From Kordia sp. SMS9 (GTDB lineage Bacteria > Bacteroidota > Bacteroidia > Flavobacteriales > Flavobacteriaceae): DNA of 64,000 nucleotides. Within the stretch, counting starts at the first letter, position 1; the number at the start of each line of letters is the position of its first letter. The notes beneath the pieces were generated by a model. The model was not told the origin of the DNA. It searched no databases and saw only the letters and a list, made by a program, of their open reading frames with translations. Position numbers and translations under genes: made by a program. The stretch lies in contig NZ_CP031153.1 of the NCBI RefSeq assembly GCF_003352465.1, forward strand, positions 1,664,465 to 1,728,464. The letters run 5' to 3'. Of this stretch, positions 24,501-33,176 are shown piece by piece.

Positions 24501-27204
24501 ATATCTAGGTCAAGTTATTTATATAGAATTAAGTTATGGAGGTGCTGGAACAGGATTTGAAGGAGATTTATCCATAGACTTTTTACGAGTGGAAGCATGT
24601 ATTGATACCACGATACCACCATCATGTACTTCTTTAACCTCACCTTTAAATGGAGCTACAGATGTCGAAATTATTGGAGGTAACATATCTTGGGCACCTG
24701 CAGTAGGTATTGTAACAGATTATAATGTAACTGTTGGAACTACTCCTGGAGGAACAGATGTTTTCTCAGGAAACGTAGGTAATGTTACAAATCTCGCATT
24801 AGGAGATTTATTGTATGAAACTACATATTATGTAACAGTAACACCACTAAACACCAATGGTCCAGCTGTAGGCTGTATTGAGGAAAGTTTTTCCACACGA
24901 CTTGATCCAAATCAAGTAGTCAATTTAGTATGTGCTGATGGACCAATTACGGTTAATTACTGTTACGATAACGATGAAGAAACTACATTCTTATTTACTT
25001 CTGATACAGGATTCCCAATACGAATAACTTTCGATTTCGGTACTATAGAAGCTGGTTTTGACTCTATAACTGTCTATGACGGTTCAGATCCTTTAACTAG
25101 TCCTGTTTTATTTGATGGAGATAATGGAGGAGACCTTACAGGTTTAACTTTTGAATCTACTTTAGGAAATATCTTAATAGTGATCAATAGTGATGGTATT
25201 GTCAGTTGTACTTCTGGTGCATTTACAACATGGCAATGGACCGTGGAATGTTTAACATGTTTTGATCCATCAGCAACATTTAGTGTTGTTGACGATTGTA
25301 TTACAGGTGATCAATTCCTAGTTGATGTAGAAATTACAGATTTAGGAGATGCTGGTTCTGTAACAATTACGGATGATTTTGGTAATCCTTCTCAAGTAGC
25401 TACGGCACCAGGAATATACACTTTTGGACCCTATGCCAACGGAACTAATGTTGGATTCTTCGTAGTTCATGATGATGACAATAGTTGTGGATTGACAAGT
25501 TTACCAATAACACAAGCATTCTGTCCAGATCAAGAGTGTAGCATTATTAATGCAGGATATGATCAATTGCAGACATGTGATATGACATCAACTGACTTAT
25601 CAGCAACGTTTATGGCAAGTTCCATAACATCAAATACAAGTTCATACACCATAAGTGACTTAGATTGTCCACCAGATAATTTAACTGGAGATCCAACAAG
25701 TATTACTGCGGATGATAGATGGTCTGAAGTGATCGACTTAGGGTTTGATTTCCAATTTTTCGGACAAAACTATTCGCAAGTAGTAATAGGAGGAAACGGA
25801 ATTGTTGCTTTTGATGTTACTTTAGCAAATGGATTCAATGACTGGTCTTTTTCTGAAGATATCCCAAATCCTGCTTTGGTACAGGGTGGAGGAATACACA
25901 GAGCTGCCGTATTTTCACCATACCACGATATTCATCCAGGTATTGGTGGGCAAATTGAATATACTACGGTAGGGACAGCACCAGAAAGACAATTTAAAGT
26001 TACATTCTTTGAGGTACCATTATTCTCATGTACCACATTGTTAAGTACACATCAGGTTATTTTATATGAATCTTCAAATGTAGTAGATGTATTAATATTA
26101 GATAAGCCTACTTGTAATACTTGGAATGGTGGAAGAGCTTGCGCCGGAATACAAAACGAAGCAGGAGATGTTGGATATGCACCTCCAGGAAGAAACACAA
26201 GTGATTCTCCTTGGACGGTAACAAATCAAGAATTATGGCGATTTGTTCCAGACGGAAATCCAAACTTTACGTTTGAGTGGTTCGATGAAGATGGTAACGT
26301 GATCAGTAACAATACTGACATTACGGTATCACCAACAGAAACCACTACATATACGGCTGCTATTACCTATGCGTTGGCTGATGGTTCTCTAGTGATGATA
26401 ACAGATGATGTCACTGTCACGGTACAGGCAGATCCTGTCATTGGAGATTTAGTAACCTTAGAAGCTTGTGATGAAGATTATGATGGCGTAGTTGTCTTTG
26501 ATCTAACAGAACAAGATTCCAATGTCACTTCGTTAGCAAGTGGTGTTACAATTTCATACTATGAAACCATGGCAGATGCGGAAGCAGGAACAAACATGCT
26601 TGCGGATCCAACGCAATATTCAAGTCCTGGAGGAACTGTATATGTTCGTCTTGAAGATGATGTTACAGGATGTTACTCAACAGCGGACTTCCAAGTAAGC
26701 GCATTATTCCAAATAGATCCAGCTAATATTGCATTAGAAGGTGAATGTATGGAAGGTGAATTTGTGATTACCGTAACCCCATTAAATGGTGGATACGATC
26801 CAGCAACGGTAACGTACGAATGGTCTGGCGGTTCATCATTTGATAATGACAGCGATCAATTCGTTGCAACAGATGATGGAGAATATACAGTAACGATTAC
26901 TTCTGCAGACGGTTGTTCTAGTGTACAAACATTTACAGTAATCAACGCTATGTGTTCATTCCCGCAAGGAATTTCACCTAATGGAGATAACAGAAATGAT
27001 AGTTGGGACTTACGAGCATTTAGGGTGCAAGAATTAGAAATATTTAATTCTCTTGGTCGTTCTGTGTACAAACAGAATAACTATACGAACCAATGGAGAG
27101 GTCAAACAAATGATAATGATGAATTACCAGTAGGTACTTATTTTTATGTATTGCGACTAGAAAATGGAGAATCTAAAAACGGATGGGTTTATTTAAACAA
27201 ATAG
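21532..27204 (+). CDS. Giant T9SS type B adhesin-like protein with tripled FN3/jelly-roll units
   Basis: This 1890-aa secreted protein has signal peptide MKKFTLLCMLALFSTFAYSQ and a first beta-sandwich domain. Three tandem units follow, each an FN3 domain (ISWDANNGETAWEVAIQPAG type, ending YEVYVRADCG) plus a choice-of-anchor-J/MAM-like jelly roll (FTEDFEVDPPAGWTGTGFDG to GDLSIDFMRVETCG). Then come an FN3-like domain, a CUB-like domain (TFDFGTIEAGFDSITVYDGS), a nidogen-like beta region and a C-terminal gliding-motility/CHU_C sorting domain (FPQGISPNGDNRNDSWDL, then LPVGTYFYVLRLENG). It is exported by type IX secretion. The adjacent PorP/SprF gene is the expected partner for type B substrates. 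An adhesive or extracellular-matrix role is inferred. Confidence 0.9.
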   Translation: MKKFTLLCMLALFSTFAYSQVLNQAAGWPNTNWSVTGTYNADPGVFEADPTLSANFAYDDDDAGSTSADDIAAESPVIDVSAAFTAGETWLIVDVDYTFNQLGATLNLEYWDADAAAWVVWQEFGATADQPFGDFCTGGRDSFTSDPLNVSGFTATQQTGFRYRLSYNDNGGWQWGFCFDAPTITSATPPSCIDVSNLAVANVGATSIDVSWDANNGETAWEVAIQPAGTGVPTGAGTAVTTNAPYLATGLMPATAYEVYVRADCGVDGFSNWVGPINFTTLNLPPPAPVGVTCPSGSSTFLFTEDFEVDPPAGWTGTGFDGSNGNWDITAGGANSGGTGPSASFNGGNHLEYEASGNSSTIASAISPAIDLSTATDAAELTFFLHAFGDDIGTLNVNVGTSATGPFNTELTWSGDIQTADTDAWVPVGIDLTAYLGQVIYIEFSYGGTGAGFEGDLSIDFMRVETCGSFCIAPSNISAANITTTSADISWDANNGETAWEIAIQPVGTGEPTGAGTAVTTNAPYMATGLNGSTTYEVYVRADCGPNGFSIWAGPFTFTTDNLPPPAPVGVTCASGTSTFIFSEDFEDDPPSGWTGTGFDGSNGNWDITAGGGNSGGTGPSVSFSGGNHLEYEASGNSSAIASAITPAIDLSTATDGAELSFYLHAFGADVGTLNVNVGTSPTGPFTNEYAWIGELQTADTDAWVPIGIDLSAYLGQVIYIELSYGGAGTGFEGDLSIDFMRVETCGSFCIAPSSLAVANVTDTTADLSWIPNNGETAWEVVVQPAGTGIPTGSGTPVTVNAPYTATGLTSTTAYEVYVRADCGGGVFSTWTGPVNFFTQPSAPTGVSCSAGGAAGFVFIEDFESNPPAGWTGTGFDGSNGNWDITPGAANSGGTGPSASFNGATHLEYEASGNSSGIASAISPPINLTTVLDDVELSFYLHAFGADIGTLNVNVGTSPTGPFTTEFTWTGELQTDDTDAWTPIGVDLSAYLGQVIYIELSYGGAGTGFEGDLSIDFLRVEACIDTTIPPSCTSLTSPLNGATDVEIIGGNISWAPAVGIVTDYNVTVGTTPGGTDVFSGNVGNVTNLALGDLLYETTYYVTVTPLNTNGPAVGCIEESFSTRLDPNQVVNLVCADGPITVNYCYDNDEETTFLFTSDTGFPIRITFDFGTIEAGFDSITVYDGSDPLTSPVLFDGDNGGDLTGLTFESTLGNILIVINSDGIVSCTSGAFTTWQWTVECLTCFDPSATFSVVDDCITGDQFLVDVEITDLGDAGSVTITDDFGNPSQVATAPGIYTFGPYANGTNVGFFVVHDDDNSCGLTSLPITQAFCPDQECSIINAGYDQLQTCDMTSTDLSATFMASSITSNTSSYTISDLDCPPDNLTGDPTSITADDRWSEVIDLGFDFQFFGQNYSQVVIGGNGIVAFDVTLANGFNDWSFSEDIPNPALVQGGGIHRAAVFSPYHDIHPGIGGQIEYTTVGTAPERQFKVTFFEVPLFSCTTLLSTHQVILYESSNVVDVLILDKPTCNTWNGGRACAGIQNEAGDVGYAPPGRNTSDSPWTVTNQELWRFVPDGNPNFTFEWFDEDGNVISNNTDITVSPTETTTYTAAITYALADGSLVMITDDVTVTVQADPVIGDLVTLEACDEDYDGVVVFDLTEQDSNVTSLASGVTISYYETMADAEAGTNMLADPTQYSSPGGTVYVRLEDDVTGCYSTADFQVSALFQIDPANIALEGECMEGEFVITVTPLNGGYDPATVTYEWSGGSSFDNDSDQFVATDDGEYTVTITSADGCSSVQTFTVINAMCSFPQGISPNGDNRNDSWDLRAFRVQELEIFNSLGRSVYKQNNYTNQWRGQTNDNDELPVGTYFYVLRLENGESKNGWVYLNK
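22101..24600 (+). repeat. Three ~837-bp tandem FN3-jelly-roll units inside the adhesin gene
   Basis: Units begin near 22101, 22941 and 23778 and are close to identical over long stretches at the DNA level; the jelly-roll halves are the most alike. Such similarity suggests recent duplication or gene conversion, and copy number could vary by recombination. Confidence 0.8.
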
Positions 27205-27255
27205 ATCTCTATAATTAAACATCTAAATTCTTAAAATATAATATTACATCATATC

Positions 27256-28173
27256 ATGAAGAACTTATATATCGCACTATTTGTATTACTTTTTTCGCTA
27301 CCATCACTTGCGCAGCAAGATCCGCAGTACACACAGTACATGTACAATATGGCAGTTATCAATCCAGCATATGCTGGATCTAGAGAAGGAATATCTTTAG
27401 GTGCACTATACAGAAATCAATGGACCGGATTTGACGGTGCCCCAAGAACATTTACGTTCTTTGGGCATTCGCCAGTCGGTAAAAACGTAGGGTTAGGTTT
27501 ATCGTTAATTTCAGATCAGGTTGGACCTGTTAAAGAAACAAACACCTATGTTGACTTTGCATATACATTAAACTTGGGAGGCGCTCATAAATTGGCGTTT
27601 GGTATTAAAACTGGACTTACTTTCCACGATATTGGATTATTGTCAGAAGTAAATCCAACACTTATTGATCAAGGAGATGAAGCCTTTTCAAGCGATGTAA
27701 ATAAAACAACTTTTAATATTGGAGCTGGACTTTTTTACTATACAGACAACTACTATTTAGCATTATCGGTGCCTAACTTTTTAGAAGGAGAACACCTTGA
27801 TGTCAATGGAAGAGCATTTGGTTCTGAAATACAACATTATTTCTTTACGGGAGGGTATGTATTTCAAGCAAGTCCAAACACTAAAATAAAGCCTTCATTC
27901 TTAGTGAAGTCAGCTTTTGATGCACCAACATCATTTGACGTCAACTTGAATGCCTTATTTTATGAAAAATTTGAAATTGGAGCCTCGTACCGTTTGGATG
28001 ATTCTTTCAGTGGAATGGTCAACTTTGCGATTAACCCGAGATTACGTATAGGCTACGCCTACGATGCCGTAACTTCAGAAATATCTACTGTAGCCAACGC
28101 ATCGCACGAAGTATTCTTACTATTTGATTTATACTTCCCAAGAAAAATTTCTCGTTCGCCAAGATATTTCTAA
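27256..28173 (+). CDS. PorP/SprF family type IX secretion membrane protein
   Basis: This 305-aa outer-membrane protein has signal peptide MKNLYIALFVLLFSLPSLAQ and the family start QQDPQYTQYMYNMAVINPAY. The rest is a beta barrel: GISLGALYRNQWTGFDGAPR, FGHSPVGKNVGLGLSLISDQ, KFEIGASYRLDDSFSGMV and RLRIGYAYDAVTSEIS. SprF-like proteins are needed for secretion and surface attachment of type B cargo. The gene is 51 nt downstream of the adhesin and 18 nt upstream of the OmpA gene, so the three form a cargo-partner module. Confidence 0.93.
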   Translation: MKNLYIALFVLLFSLPSLAQQDPQYTQYMYNMAVINPAYAGSREGISLGALYRNQWTGFDGAPRTFTFFGHSPVGKNVGLGLSLISDQVGPVKETNTYVDFAYTLNLGGAHKLAFGIKTGLTFHDIGLLSEVNPTLIDQGDEAFSSDVNKTTFNIGAGLFYYTDNYYLALSVPNFLEGEHLDVNGRAFGSEIQHYFFTGGYVFQASPNTKIKPSFLVKSAFDAPTSFDVNLNALFYEKFEIGASYRLDDSFSGMVNFAINPRLRIGYAYDAVTSEISTVANASHEVFLLFDLYFPRKISRSPRYF

Positions 28174-28191
28174 CCTAATACGCCAATAACA

Positions 28192-30072
28192 ATGAAAAAA
28201 CTATATATATTACTTCTAGTTCTAGCCACATCTAATGTGTTTGCTCAGAACGATAAAACTAGAAAAGCAGATAAGCTATACAACAGGCTTGAATATGTAA
28301 AAGCGGCTGAGAAATATCAAGAAATTGCTATTGAAGAAGCAGATGTTTATGTATACGAACAGTTGGCCAACTGTTATTACAATCTTTTTAAAACAGAAGA
28401 TGCAGAGCGTTGGTACAGACAAAGTATTTCTGAAGGAAACACCAAATCAGAAGTGTATTTCAAATATGCACAAATGCTGAAAGCAAATGGAAAATATCAA
28501 GAACACAACGAGTGGATGTCGAAGTTTGCTGCCGCAAAGCCAAGCGATAAAAGGGCGATTGCCTTTAATAAAAATCCAGATTACATTCCACAGATTTTAG
28601 CAAAAGTCACAAAATTTGAAGTAAAGAATTCAGAAATCAACACACAAAATTCAGACTTTGGAGCCTTAGCTGTAAAAAATACAGTATACTTCACGTCTAC
28701 GCGTGATGGAGGAAGAACATATGGATGGAATGGACAACCATTCTTAGACATTTACATGGCTTCGTACGATGGAAATGGAGAATTGTCTAACGCGATTGCT
28801 TTATCAAAAGACATCAATACAAAGTTCCACGAAGGAACCGTAAGTTTTTCACCAGATGGAAAAAAGATGTACTTTACGCGTGAAAATTACTATGATGGTA
28901 AGTTCAAGAAAAATGAAGACGGTAAAGGAACATTAAACCTCTACACGGCAACAATGTCTGGTGGATCGTGGACCAACGTACAACCAGTGCCATTCAATAA
29001 TGATGAATATTCTGTAGGACATCCAGCGGTAAGCGCAGATGGGAAAACATTATATTTTGCATCTGATATGCCAGGAGGCTTAGGACAATCAGATTTATAC
29101 AAAGTTTCCATTAATGATGATGGATCTTTCGGAGAGCCACAAAACTTAGGAGGTGATATCAATACGGAAGGAAGAGAATTTTTCCCATTCGTGAGTAGCA
29201 ATAATACATTATACTTTTCTTCTGATGGACATTTAGGAATCGGAGGATTGGATGTATTTGCTTCAAAAGTAAAAGGAAATTCTTTTGGTGCAGTTCGTAA
29301 TTTAGGAACGCCGCTAAACAGTAACGCTGATGATTTCTCGTTTACGTTTGATGAAGAAGGTAAAAAAGGATTTGTAGCTTCGAACCGCGAAGGTGGAAAA
29401 GGAAGTGACGATATTTACGAAGTAAGCCTCATCAACCCTATTTGTGATGTGGATTATGTAGTGGTTATTACAGACAAGGAAACAGGTGCGGCGTTGAGTG
29501 GTGCCGCAGTAGTATTGGCTGATGACAAAGGAAACAGCGTTGGTACCAAAACTACAGATGCAGAAGGTAAAGTAGTGTTCAAAGTAGAATGTGACGTGTC
29601 TTCAGTATTGTCAGCTTCTCTTCAAGATTATGTTTCACAACAAGTGGACGTTAACAGTGGAGATGATCCAACAAGAATGGTGGAAATTTCGCTGGAACCA
29701 ATTGAAGAAATTATTGAAGATGTAATTGTATTAAATCCAATTTATTTTGACTTCGATAAGCACAATATCAGACAAGATGCAGCTTTTGAATTGGACAAAG
29801 TAGTCAATGTAATGACAAAATATCCAAACATGGTCATCAAAGTGGAAACACATACAGACATCAGAGGTTCTGCTCCATACAACCAAAAACTATCGGAAAG
29901 AAGAGCAAAATCAACAGTACAATACATCATCTCAAAAGGAATTGATGCATCACGTCTTAGCAGTGAAGGAAAAGGAGAAACAGTGCCTTTAATTGACTGT
30001 GGAAGCAAATGTACAGATGAAGAACACCAACAAAATCGTCGTTCTGAATTTATTATCGTTAGCAAAGACTAA
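28192..30072 (+). CDS. OmpA-family protein with TPR, PD40 and peptidase-regulatory-like domains
   Basis: This 626-aa exported protein has signal peptide MKKLYILLLVLATSNVFAQ. A TPR-like region covers residues 20-125 and WD40-like PD40 repeats residues 150-410 (GTVSFSPDGKKMYFTREN; HPAVSADGKTLYFASDMPGG). A carboxypeptidase-regulatory-like beta domain (VVITDKETGAALSGAAVVLA) precedes the C-terminal OmpA peptidoglycan-binding domain (YFDFDKHNIRQDAAFELDKV, then SERRAKSTVQYIISKGI). It resembles PorE-type proteins that anchor the secretion apparatus to peptidoglycan. It regularly follows porP/sprF in Flavobacteriia. A terminator follows. Confidence 0.92.
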   Translation: MKKLYILLLVLATSNVFAQNDKTRKADKLYNRLEYVKAAEKYQEIAIEEADVYVYEQLANCYYNLFKTEDAERWYRQSISEGNTKSEVYFKYAQMLKANGKYQEHNEWMSKFAAAKPSDKRAIAFNKNPDYIPQILAKVTKFEVKNSEINTQNSDFGALAVKNTVYFTSTRDGGRTYGWNGQPFLDIYMASYDGNGELSNAIALSKDINTKFHEGTVSFSPDGKKMYFTRENYYDGKFKKNEDGKGTLNLYTATMSGGSWTNVQPVPFNNDEYSVGHPAVSADGKTLYFASDMPGGLGQSDLYKVSINDDGSFGEPQNLGGDINTEGREFFPFVSSNNTLYFSSDGHLGIGGLDVFASKVKGNSFGAVRNLGTPLNSNADDFSFTFDEEGKKGFVASNREGGKGSDDIYEVSLINPICDVDYVVVITDKETGAALSGAAVVLADDKGNSVGTKTTDAEGKVVFKVECDVSSVLSASLQDYVSQQVDVNSGDDPTRMVEISLEPIEEIIEDVIVLNPIYFDFDKHNIRQDAAFELDKVVNVMTKYPNMVIKVETHTDIRGSAPYNQKLSERRAKSTVQYIISKGIDASRLSSEGKGETVPLIDCGSKCTDEEHQQNRRSEFIIVSKD

Positions 30073-30093
30073 TTAAACATATATGATAACATA

Positions 30094-30128
30094 AAAACCT
30101 GTAACTATCCGTAGTTGCAGGTTTTTTT
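30094..30128 (+). terminator. Terminator of the adhesin-PorP-OmpA operon
   Basis: The hairpin AACCTG-AACTA / TAGTT-CAGGTT with loop TCCG has flanking As and a seven-T tract. It overlaps the first ATG (30129) of the next frame, which argues for the later start at 30186 in that gene. Confidence 0.85.
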
Positions 30129-30185
30129 ATGCAATACACTTTCAAGTATACCTCAAAATTAGTAAGTTTATTAAAAATCATTTCT

Positions 30186-30578
30186 ATGACAATAACTATA
30201 AAAGATGAATCCCTTACGGGCGATATTCTGAATCAAATACAAATTGCTGTCGAAAGTGAAATTATCACGGTAAAAGATATTATTGAAGCAAGAGTTATCT
30301 CAGAAGTAGAAACGTATAACAACAAGCTTCCAGACTATTTTAAAGGTTTTATTCGTCCCACAGCATCCGAAGAAACATTAAATGGTTACAAACTCAAAAA
30401 AGCGAGCGCAAAAATAGATGCTGAACAACAAACATTTATCGCATTAAATGCTTTCCAGCAAAATGGATATCTCGTTTTAGTAGACGATCAGCAAGCAGAA
30501 AGTTTAACACAAGAAGTAATAGTTACAAAAAAAACCACAGTAAGCTTTGTAAAACTGACGCCACTCGTTGGAGGATAA
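30186..30578 (+). CDS. Ubiquitin/MoaD-like beta-grasp protein ending in Gly-Gly
   Basis: This 130-aa protein starts at ATG 30186 (MTITIKDESLTGDILNQIQI); an in-frame ATG at 30129 lies in the preceding terminator tail. The predicted order is beta hairpin (TITIKDES, ILNQIQIAVES), helix (ITVKDIIEARVISEVETY), an inserted helical region (residues ~50-90) and final strands (GYLVLVDDQQAESL, VIVTKKTTVSFVKLTPLVGG). The end FVKLTPLVGG parallels the FFPPVAGG tail of MoaD and the RLRGG of ubiquitin. The exposed Gly-Gly is what E1 enzymes adenylate. Nine nt downstream lies a DUF4132 gene, followed by an E1-like gene. It is probably a protein modifier or sulfur carrier. Confidence 0.8.
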   Translation: MTITIKDESLTGDILNQIQIAVESEIITVKDIIEARVISEVETYNNKLPDYFKGFIRPTASEETLNGYKLKKASAKIDAEQQTFIALNAFQQNGYLVLVDDQQAESLTQEVIVTKKTTVSFVKLTPLVGG

Positions 30579-30587
30579 ACTAAACAT

Positions 30588-33176
30588 ATGGGATTCACAG
30601 ACAGTTTAAAAAAATTATTTGCCGCAAAAAAAGAAGCGGAAACTCCAGAAAATGCAGTGTACGGAGCGCAACTAAAAGAAATTCAGCAAGAAGCTTTCTT
30701 AGAAGGATATACCTATTCAATAGCATTTTCAAAATTAAAAACGTACAAAGCACTCAAAGCAAAAGACGCAACTTTCAAAAAGGAATTTGTGCAATACTTG
30801 GCTGAAAAAAATATTGCGATACTCAAAAAAAGCACAATCAAATCACTTTCAAATAGTGAAAGTACCACACGAAATATTTGCAATAGCCTACTAACGGCAT
30901 TACTACGTAGCAATCTTGAATATAAACCTGCGGAGTTTGCCAAACTGATGGATTTCTTTGAAAGCTCGTCAGCTTCTAAAAAAAAATACCTCCATTTTTG
31001 GAATTGGCCTATAGGTTTTGCAGTTCAACAAATAGAAAAAAGTGTAAAGAAAAATGGGCTATCTCTTGAGTGGAAAGCGTACATAGAAAAATTTCTAGCG
31101 TCTCCCGCAATGGTAAATAAGAACAATTATTGGGGATCAGATTTGGATAAGATAGAAGCAAAACTCAAAAAACTACTTTTTGACGAGCAAAATACCACAG
31201 GAAAAACGCTTCCATATACACATGTAGAAGATCAATTTGGAGAAATGTTCAATCCAGAAATTCTTGCATTAGAAGAAAACCTACGTGATCATTTTTATCA
31301 ACTATGTCATCTATTTTCCAAAGTCTCTAGCGGGAAACCTTCACAACGCTTCTTAAAAAATACAAGTAAAATCATTGATGATATCGGAATTGCCAAATAC
31401 AAAGCAACCGTGCATCCGTGGTTAGCATATATTATACAACTCAAAGAAATAGAAAAAACGGTGCATAATACGTATTCAGGACAAACCTATACACATACGT
31501 ATTACACATTTCTTGATGAAAAAAGTACAGTACTTCTAAAAGGAATGGTGTGGAGTTTGGCAAAATTTCATGATACGGAAACCTTAAACTTGGTCGCAAA
31601 ACTAGCGGAACGTTGCTATAAAAAAATCCCTAGTGTTGGACCAGCTGCGGCTGGAATTGGGAATGCGTGTATCTATGTATTAGGAAATACCAAAGGACTT
31701 GAAGGAATCAGTCATTTATCACGCTTAAAACTAAAAATAAAGCAAAACAATACACGTAAACTCATTGAAAAATACATTGAAGCTGCTTCTATAAAACTAG
31801 GAATTTCTTCTTCAGAAATAGAAGAACTTTCCATTCCTCATTTTGGACTAGATAATGGCGCAAAAACATACACTTTTGACGATTATACATTAGAAATACA
31901 CATTCAAGAGCTTGGAAAAGTGAGTCTCATCTGGCGAAAGCCGGATACAAAATTGCAAAAAACGACGCCTGCATTTGTGAAAAATTCTTCCAAACTCGCT
32001 GCAAAACTTAAAAAAGCCAAAAGTGAGGTAGCCCAGGTAAAAAAATACTTGACTGCACAACGAGATCGAATTGATCGTTTATACTTAGACGATCGTATTT
32101 GGAGTTATGAAAATTTTGAAAAACATTATGTAAATCATGGATTGGTTAGTTTTATCGCAAAAAAGCTTTTATGGCAATTCAAAAAAGAAGAAAAATTTAT
32201 TACCGCTTTATATATAGATCAGCAATGGACAACTGCGGCAAATGAACACTTAGATTGGATTACTGACGAAACCGAAGTGCGTTTATGGCATCCAATTCAC
32301 GAAACTGTTGATGGTGTATTATTTTGGCGAACAAAACTAGAAACACTTCAAATAAAACAGCCGCTAAAACAAGCATATCGAGAAGTGTACATATTGACAG
32401 ACGCCGAAATAAATACAAAAACATATAGCAATCGAATGGCGGCACATATCTTAAAACAGCACCAATTTAAGGCATTGACGAGCGTTCGCGGATGGAAATA
32501 TTCACTTTTGGGGGCGTTTGATGGCGGATATGATGGAGATGTAGCTAAAATTCAAGTAAAAGCACATGGAATAGAAGCACAATTTTGGATCAATACCTTA
32601 CATGCGGAAGAGGAATTTAACGATGCTGGAATATGGAATTATGTAGCCACAGATCAAGTACGATTCATGAAAAATGAAGAAGTCATGGATTTGTTAGATG
32701 TTCCAAAGCTGGTATTGTCTGAAATAGTACGCGATGTCGATTTATTTGTGGGAGTTTGTAGTGTTGGAAACGATCCGCAATGGCGAGATAACGGCGGATT
32801 GCCACAATACCATGACTATTGGACCAGCTATTCTTTTGGCGATTTAACCGAATTAGCAAAAACCCGAAAGCAAATTTTAGAAAAACTACTGCCGCGATTA
32901 AAAATTAGCAAAGTCGCTACAATTAAAGGGAAGTTTTTACACATAAAAGGTTCCAAACGCACTTACAAAATTCACATTGGAAGTTCTAACATTTTAATGG
33001 AACCAAATGATCAATATCTCTGTATTGTACCTGCGAGAGGAGAAGATAAAAAGACGAAAAATATCTTTTTACCGTTTGAAGGCGATCGCGGATTATCTCT
33101 AGTTTTGAGTAAAGCATTTTTATTGGCGGAAGATCATAAAATTACAGACAAAACCATTTTAAGTCAAATCAATTAA
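30588..33176 (+). CDS. DUF4132 (MolR-like) large protein
   Basis: This 862-aa soluble protein has a helical-repeat N-terminal half (residues 1-440). A DUF4132 region follows at about 490-660 (RIWSYENFEKHYVNHGLVSF; VRLWHPIHE; QPLKQAYREVYILTDAE; SNRMAAHILKQHQFKAL). The C-terminal DUF7737-like block at about 815-850 has FLPFEGDRGLSLVLSKAFLL followed by EDHKITD. No signal peptide is present. E. coli MolR belongs to this family, and its biochemical activity is not settled. The gene overlaps the E1-like gene by 1 nt and follows the Gly-Gly protein by 9 nt, so it probably acts with them as target, ligase-like partner or scaffold. That role is inference. Confidence 0.85.
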   Translation: MGFTDSLKKLFAAKKEAETPENAVYGAQLKEIQQEAFLEGYTYSIAFSKLKTYKALKAKDATFKKEFVQYLAEKNIAILKKSTIKSLSNSESTTRNICNSLLTALLRSNLEYKPAEFAKLMDFFESSSASKKKYLHFWNWPIGFAVQQIEKSVKKNGLSLEWKAYIEKFLASPAMVNKNNYWGSDLDKIEAKLKKLLFDEQNTTGKTLPYTHVEDQFGEMFNPEILALEENLRDHFYQLCHLFSKVSSGKPSQRFLKNTSKIIDDIGIAKYKATVHPWLAYIIQLKEIEKTVHNTYSGQTYTHTYYTFLDEKSTVLLKGMVWSLAKFHDTETLNLVAKLAERCYKKIPSVGPAAAGIGNACIYVLGNTKGLEGISHLSRLKLKIKQNNTRKLIEKYIEAASIKLGISSSEIEELSIPHFGLDNGAKTYTFDDYTLEIHIQELGKVSLIWRKPDTKLQKTTPAFVKNSSKLAAKLKKAKSEVAQVKKYLTAQRDRIDRLYLDDRIWSYENFEKHYVNHGLVSFIAKKLLWQFKKEEKFITALYIDQQWTTAANEHLDWITDETEVRLWHPIHETVDGVLFWRTKLETLQIKQPLKQAYREVYILTDAEINTKTYSNRMAAHILKQHQFKALTSVRGWKYSLLGAFDGGYDGDVAKIQVKAHGIEAQFWINTLHAEEEFNDAGIWNYVATDQVRFMKNEEVMDLLDVPKLVLSEIVRDVDLFVGVCSVGNDPQWRDNGGLPQYHDYWTSYSFGDLTELAKTRKQILEKLLPRLKISKVATIKGKFLHIKGSKRTYKIHIGSSNILMEPNDQYLCIVPARGEDKKTKNIFLPFEGDRGLSLVLSKAFLLAEDHKITDKTILSQIN

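Noticed and set aside
30129-30185. Earlier start for the Gly-Gly protein
   Set aside because: The ATG at 30129 lies in the T tract of the preceding terminator and adds 19 residues without family resemblance.
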